Origin: Streptomyces sp. NBC_01214
GTDB taxonomy: Bacteria > Actinomycetota > Actinomycetes > Streptomycetales > Streptomycetaceae
Direction of reading: 5' to 3'
DNA: 64,000 nt
Assembly: GCF_026340975.1 (NCBI RefSeq)
Contig: NZ_JAPEOS010000001.1
Coordinates: 1,448,501-1,512,500, forward strand
Positions within the stretch are counted from its first letter, which is position 1. Each line of letters begins with the position of its first letter. The notes under the pieces are model-generated. The model was given only the letters and a program-made list of their open reading frames with translations. It searched no databases and was not told the origin of the DNA. Below are positions 60,766 to 64,000 of this stretch, in pieces. A program made the position numbers and the translations under genes.

Positions 60766-62265
60766 ATGAAGACCGTCAACCACTGGATCGGTGGCAAGAC
60801 CGTCGAGGGCGCGTCGGGCAACTACGGCCCGGTCACCGACCCGGCCACCGGCGAGGTCACCACCCAGGTCGCGCTCGCCTCGGCCGACGAGGTCGACGCG
60901 GCCGTACAGGTCGCCCGGGAGGCCTACCTCAGCTGGGGCCAGTCCTCGCTGGCCGCCCGCACCAAGGTGCTGTTCGCCTACCGCGCCCTGCTCGACGCCC
61001 ACCGCGACGAGATCGCCGCGCTGATCACCGCCGAGCACGGCAAGGTCCACTCGGACGCGCTGGGCGAGGTCGCCCGCGGCCTGGAGATCGTCGAGCTGGC
61101 CTGCGGGATCACCACGCAGCTCAAGGGCGAGCTGTCCACCTCCGTCTCCAGCCGGGTGGACGTCTCCTCGATCCGCCAGCCGCTGGGCGTCGTCGCGGGC
61201 ATCACCCCGTTCAACTTCCCGGCGATGGTCCCGATGTGGATGTTCCCGCTGGCCGTGGCCTGCGGAAACACCTTCATCCTCAAGCCGAGCGAGAAGGACC
61301 CCTCGGCCGCCAACAAGCTCGCCGAGCTGGCGACCGAGGCCGGTCTCCCGGCCGGCGTGCTGAACGTGGTCCACGGCGACAAGGTGGCCGTCGACGCGCT
61401 GCTCGCCCACCCCGGTATCGCGGCCGTCTCCTTCGTCGGCTCGACCCCGATCGCCCGCCACATCCACACCACCGCCTCGGCCAACGGCAAGCGCGTCCAG
61501 GCCCTGGGCGGCGCCAAGAACCACATGCTGGTGCTGCCGGACGCCGACCTGGACGCCGCCGCCGACGCGGCCGTCTCCGCCGCCTACGGCTCGGCCGGTG
61601 AGCGCTGCATGGCGATCTCCGCCGTCGTGGCCGTCGGCGCGATCGGCGACGAGCTCGTCGAGAAGATCCGCGAGCGCGCCGAGAAGATCAAGATCGGCCC
61701 CGGCAACGACCCGACCTCCGAGATGGGCCCGCTGATCACCGCCGCCCACCGCGACAAGGTCGCCTCGTACGTCAAGGGCGCGGCCGACCAGGGCGCGGAG
61801 GTCGTCCTCGACGGCACCGGCTTCACGGTCGAGGGCAACGAGAACGGCCACTGGATCGGCCTGTCCCTGCTGGACCACGTGAAGACCGACTCCGACGCCT
61901 ACCGCGACGAGATCTTCGGCCCGGTCCTGTGCGTGCTGCGCGCCGAGACCTACGAGGAGGGCGTGGCCCTCATCAACGCCTCGCCGTTCGGCAACGGCAC
62001 CGCGATCTTCACCCGCGACGGCGGCGCCGCCCGCCGCTTCCAGCTGGAAATCGAGGCCGGCATGGTCGGCGTCAACGTGCCGATCCCGGTGCCGGTGGGC
62101 TACCACTCCTTCGGTGGCTGGAAGGACTCGCTCTTCGGCGACCACCACATCTACGGCAACGACGGCATCCACTTCTACACCCGCGGCAAGGTCGTCACGA
62201 CCCGCTGGCCGGACCCCTCTGAGGGCCACATCGGCGTGGACCTGGGCTTCCCCCGCAACCACTGA
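60766..62265 (+). CDS. iolA: Methylmalonate-semialdehyde dehydrogenase (acylating)
   Basis: A 499-residue CoA-acylating aldehyde dehydrogenase (MmsA/IolA). It turns malonate semialdehyde from inositol, or methylmalonate semialdehyde from valine, into acetyl- or propionyl-CoA. Motifs: GVVAGITPFNFPAMVPMWMF, LKPSEKDPSAANKLAEL, VSFVGSTPIARHI and the active-site GSAGERCMAIS with Cys281. ATG 60766 has GAAGGAG upstream. It is the last gene of the iolC-B-D-A arm and could serve the valine/leucine genes elsewhere in this region as well. A 21-bp duplication spans its stop. Confidence 0.95.
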   Translation: MKTVNHWIGGKTVEGASGNYGPVTDPATGEVTTQVALASADEVDAAVQVAREAYLSWGQSSLAARTKVLFAYRALLDAHRDEIAALITAEHGKVHSDALGEVARGLEIVELACGITTQLKGELSTSVSSRVDVSSIRQPLGVVAGITPFNFPAMVPMWMFPLAVACGNTFILKPSEKDPSAANKLAELATEAGLPAGVLNVVHGDKVAVDALLAHPGIAAVSFVGSTPIARHIHTTASANGKRVQALGGAKNHMLVLPDADLDAAADAAVSAAYGSAGERCMAISAVVAVGAIGDELVEKIRERAEKIKIGPGNDPTSEMGPLITAAHRDKVASYVKGAADQGAEVVLDGTGFTVEGNENGHWIGLSLLDHVKTDSDAYRDEIFGPVLCVLRAETYEEGVALINASPFGNGTAIFTRDGGAARRFQLEIEAGMVGVNVPIPVPVGYHSFGGWKDSLFGDHHIYGNDGIHFYTRGKVVTTRWPDPSEGHIGVDLGFPRNH

Positions 62266-62315
62266 CACCCGCCCCACAACCACTGACACCCGCCCCGCAC
62301 CCGGCACGCCCAGCA

Positions 62316-62343
62316 CCCCCGGCCACCTTCCCCCGGCCGGGGG
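62316..62343 (+). terminator. Hairpin after iolA
   Basis: CCCCCGGCC (62316-62324) pairs with GGCCGGGGG (62335-62343) around a ten-base loop, 51 bp after the iolA stop and before the ATG at 62378. Confidence 0.75.
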
Positions 62344-62377
62344 CTGCTGCCGCGCCCCGCCGTCTACGCTGATCCAC

Positions 62378-63127
62378 ATGACGGAACTCCCGCACTTCGA
62401 CGTGCTGTTGACCAGGCTGGCGGAGCACCGCGGGCTGAGCGTCGACGGCCTGGCCCGCCTGTCCGCCGTCCCGGAGCCCGAGCTGCGGGCCGTGTGCGAC
62501 GGCGCGGTGCCGGATCCGTCGCTGCTCCGACGGCTCGCCCCCGTACTCCACCTGCACGCCGAGGACCTGTTCGTCATCGCCTCCGTGGCCCTGCCGCCGG
62601 AGATGACGCCCCTCGACCCGGACGCCGGGGGAGGGGCGGCCGTTCTCGCCCTGCACGCCATGGGCCTGCCGCGGCAGGAGCAGGAGCGGTTGCGCCGGCT
62701 GGCGGCGGCACTGCCGCAGCAGGACCGCACCCGGCCGGCTCCCGAACTGCCCCCGTACATGCAGTATCCGCCGGGTCCTGGCGGACTGCTCATGCGCCTG
62801 CTCGCCAACCGGAACCTGGGATGGTCGGCCGGAGCGAAGGTGTTCCTGTCCCTGACCGGCCGGTACTGGTCCGCCGCCACGTACGGGGCGGTGGGCCGTG
62901 GCGTGCGGGAAGTGAGCCCCGATCTCCAGGCCGACTACGCGACCGTGCTCGGCATCCGCGCCGACGACCTCGCCGTACTGACCGGCATCGGCCTGCCCGA
63001 CGGACACCGTCCGCCGCCGCGGGCCGCCGTCGAGGTGGCCGCCCTCGTCCGGGACGTCCGGCGCCTGACCCGGGACCAGGTGTCCGAACTGTGCGACACC
63101 GCGGAGCGGGGGCTCAGGGTGCCGTGA
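62378..63127 (+). CDS. HTH (XRE-like) DNA-binding protein
   Basis: A 249-residue protein. The N-terminal region looks like an XRE-type helix-turn-helix: LLTRLAEHRGLSVDGLARLS, AVPEPELRAVCDGAVPDPSL, LHLHAEDLFVIA. A second HTH-like repeat occurs later (DLQADYATVLGIRADDLAVL, TGIGLPDGHRP). The middle includes MQYPPGPGGLLMRLLANRNL and YWSAATYGAVGRGVREVSPD. Such two-part XRE proteins are common and uncharacterised in Streptomyces. It is separated from iolA by a hairpin, so it may not belong to that operon. Confidence 0.8.
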   Translation: MTELPHFDVLLTRLAEHRGLSVDGLARLSAVPEPELRAVCDGAVPDPSLLRRLAPVLHLHAEDLFVIASVALPPEMTPLDPDAGGGAAVLALHAMGLPRQEQERLRRLAAALPQQDRTRPAPELPPYMQYPPGPGGLLMRLLANRNLGWSAGAKVFLSLTGRYWSAATYGAVGRGVREVSPDLQADYATVLGIRADDLAVLTGIGLPDGHRPPPRAAVEVAALVRDVRRLTRDQVSELCDTAERGLRVP

Positions 63128-63139
63128 CCGGCCGGCGCC

Positions 63140-63235
63140 GTCGTCCGCGGGCGTCCGCACCGGTCAACGCGTTCGCACCGGTCAGGGCGTCCATTCGGGT
63201 CAGGGCGCCGGTTCCGGTCAGGGCGTCCGGGCCAG
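63140..63235. repeat. Imperfect short tandem repeats
   Basis: Variants of CCGGTCAGGGCGTCC / CCGGTCAACGCGTTCG recur about five times with drift, between the HTH gene's stop (63127) and the 3' end of the leftward gene (63218). Confidence 0.65.
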
Positions 63236-64000
63236 GTCCGGTACGGGGTGCGGCTGTTCGCCCGCCGCACGGCGACGGCGGCGCAGCACCCACACCGTGG
63301 CGCCCGCGCCCGCCAGCACGAGGAGCAGGCCCGCGGCCGGCCACGGCACGGCGATGAAGTCGGTCCCGGACTCCGAGACCAGATCGGGGTGGGCCGCCGC
63401 GCCCGCCGTGACCTTGACGGTCACCCAGTCCGACTGGGGGGCGTCCGGCCACGGTTCGCTCAGCTCGATCCGCTGCCCGGGCAGCAGGGACAGCTTCAGC
63501 TCGCGGGCGGGCCGGTCCAGCACCTCGCGCCCGAACAGGCCCTCGGCGGACACCGCCACCTTGGGCTCGACGACCACGTTGCCCCGGTTGACCAGCGCGT
63601 ACGAGACCGTGGCGCGGGCATCGCGCACCCAGGGCAGCAGCGGCGCCGAGCGGCTGACCCGTACGTCCTCCACGCTCAGCCCCGCCGTGACCGGCCCCGG
63701 CACCCGGAAGTACAGCCGGGCGCCCACCGAGCGCTTCACCCCGACCTGGACCTTGCCCTCCTGCTGCACGCCCTCCACGGCGGTGCCCAGGGCCACGATC
63801 CCGCCGACGTGGTCGCCGGGCGTCGCGTCCGCCGGGACCTTCACGGTGAACGGGATGTCCTTGCGGCCCTTGGCGGGCACGGCGACGGTGCTCGCGGTCT
63901 CCGGCGCCAGTGCGACCCACGCGCCGACGTCCTTCGGCTCCGTCTCCACCGGTAGCAGCGCGAAGGCGCCGCCCGCCGGGGTGTTCACGGCGTCGGTGGC
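63218..64000 (-). CDS. Secreted, C-terminally membrane-anchored protein (DUF916-like), partial
   Basis: The last 260 or so residues of a larger protein that starts beyond the right edge. Seen: immunoglobulin-like strands (FALLPVETEPKDVGAWVALA, PFTVKVPADATPGDHVGGIV, VGARLYFRVPGPVTAGLSVE, ATVSYALVNRGNVVVEPKVA). A C-terminal membrane segment (AVPWPAAGLLLVLAGAGATV) and basic stop-transfer RRRRRAAG follow. The pattern is that of DUF916/WxL-type surface proteins found in actinomycetes. The first complete codon is at 64000, with the frame open to the window edge, so the start is not in view. Function unknown. Confidence 0.85.
   Translation of the reverse strand, partial: ATDAVNTPAGGAFALLPVETEPKDVGAWVALAPETASTVAVPAKGRKDIPFTVKVPADATPGDHVGGIVALGTAVEGVQQEGKVQVGVKRSVGARLYFRVPGPVTAGLSVEDVRVSRSAPLLPWVRDARATVSYALVNRGNVVVEPKVAVSAEGLFGREVLDRPARELKLSLLPGQRIELSEPWPDAPQSDWVTVKVTAGAAAHPDLVSESGTDFIAVPWPAAGLLLVLAGAGATVWVLRRRRRAAGEQPHPVPDLARTP

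Noticed and set aside
58738..62880. Minus-strand open frame of about 1380 codons across iolB-iolD-iolA
   Set aside because: Antisense to well-supported iol genes; the protein is Gly/Arg/Asp-rich with no motif.

Overview
The window is a piece of a Streptomyces (or very close actinomycete) chromosome. The DNA is strongly GC-rich, GTG starts and purine-rich ribosome sites are frequent, genes are packed in short ATGA/GTGA-coupled operons, and the families (PucR, MMPL, twin-arginine lipoproteins, Rhs wall proteins, EF-hand proteins) are typical of the genus. From memory, the order desE-acdH-hmgL-accA1-accD1-tetR at the left end matches S. coelicolor around SCO2780-SCO2775. No rRNA, tRNA, CRISPR array, transposase or integrase was seen.

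Left part (1-8.4 kb): the start of a ferrioxamine-type siderophore-binding lipoprotein behind an iron box, then a leftward four-gene operon for branched-chain (leucine) acyl-CoA breakdown (acyl-CoA dehydrogenase, HMG-CoA lyase, biotin-dependent carboxylase alpha and beta). It faces a TetR regulator across two matching palindromes. From 8.4 to 19.7 kb lies a secretion/antagonism block: a 2094-residue Rhs/YD-repeat protein with an AT-richer C-terminal tip, a GTGA-overlapping membrane-anchored small gene that is a good candidate immunity gene, and a divergent secreted VCBS-repeat/lectin protein. From 19.7 to 27.2 kb come a DUF4253-type protein, acyl-CoA thioesterase II, a second acyl-CoA dehydrogenase, and a PucR regulator divergent from an agmatinase-type ureohydrolase and a thiamine-diphosphate enzyme.

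27.2-31.5 kb holds a second probable antagonism locus: a small helical protein, a 716-residue protein with a WXG100-like N-terminus, an overlapping lipoprotein, then a start-less remnant of the large protein's C-terminus followed by a second lipoprotein. This resembles an effector/immunity pair followed by an orphan tip/immunity pair. The middle (31.5-48 kb) carries a fused two-half ABC exporter, an EF-hand protein, an S37 peptidase, a GH3 hydrolase, a LysR/EamA pair, a GNAT enzyme, a DUF937 protein, RecD2 helicase and citrate synthase.

The right part has a copper-efflux unit (copZ, copA and a CsoR-type operator), a divergent TetR/MMPL exporter pair with two operators, and a myo-inositol catabolic cluster split into two divergent arms only 26 bp apart (oxidoreductase and isomerase leftward; iolC, iolB, iolD and iolA rightward). 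An HTH protein and a partial membrane-anchored secreted protein end the window.

The most unusual cross-cutting signal is a GC-rich palindromic repeat, apparently inserted in frame into coding sequence three times: twice in accA1 and, as a back-to-back pair, once in iolB. At different sites it encodes the same short peptides.
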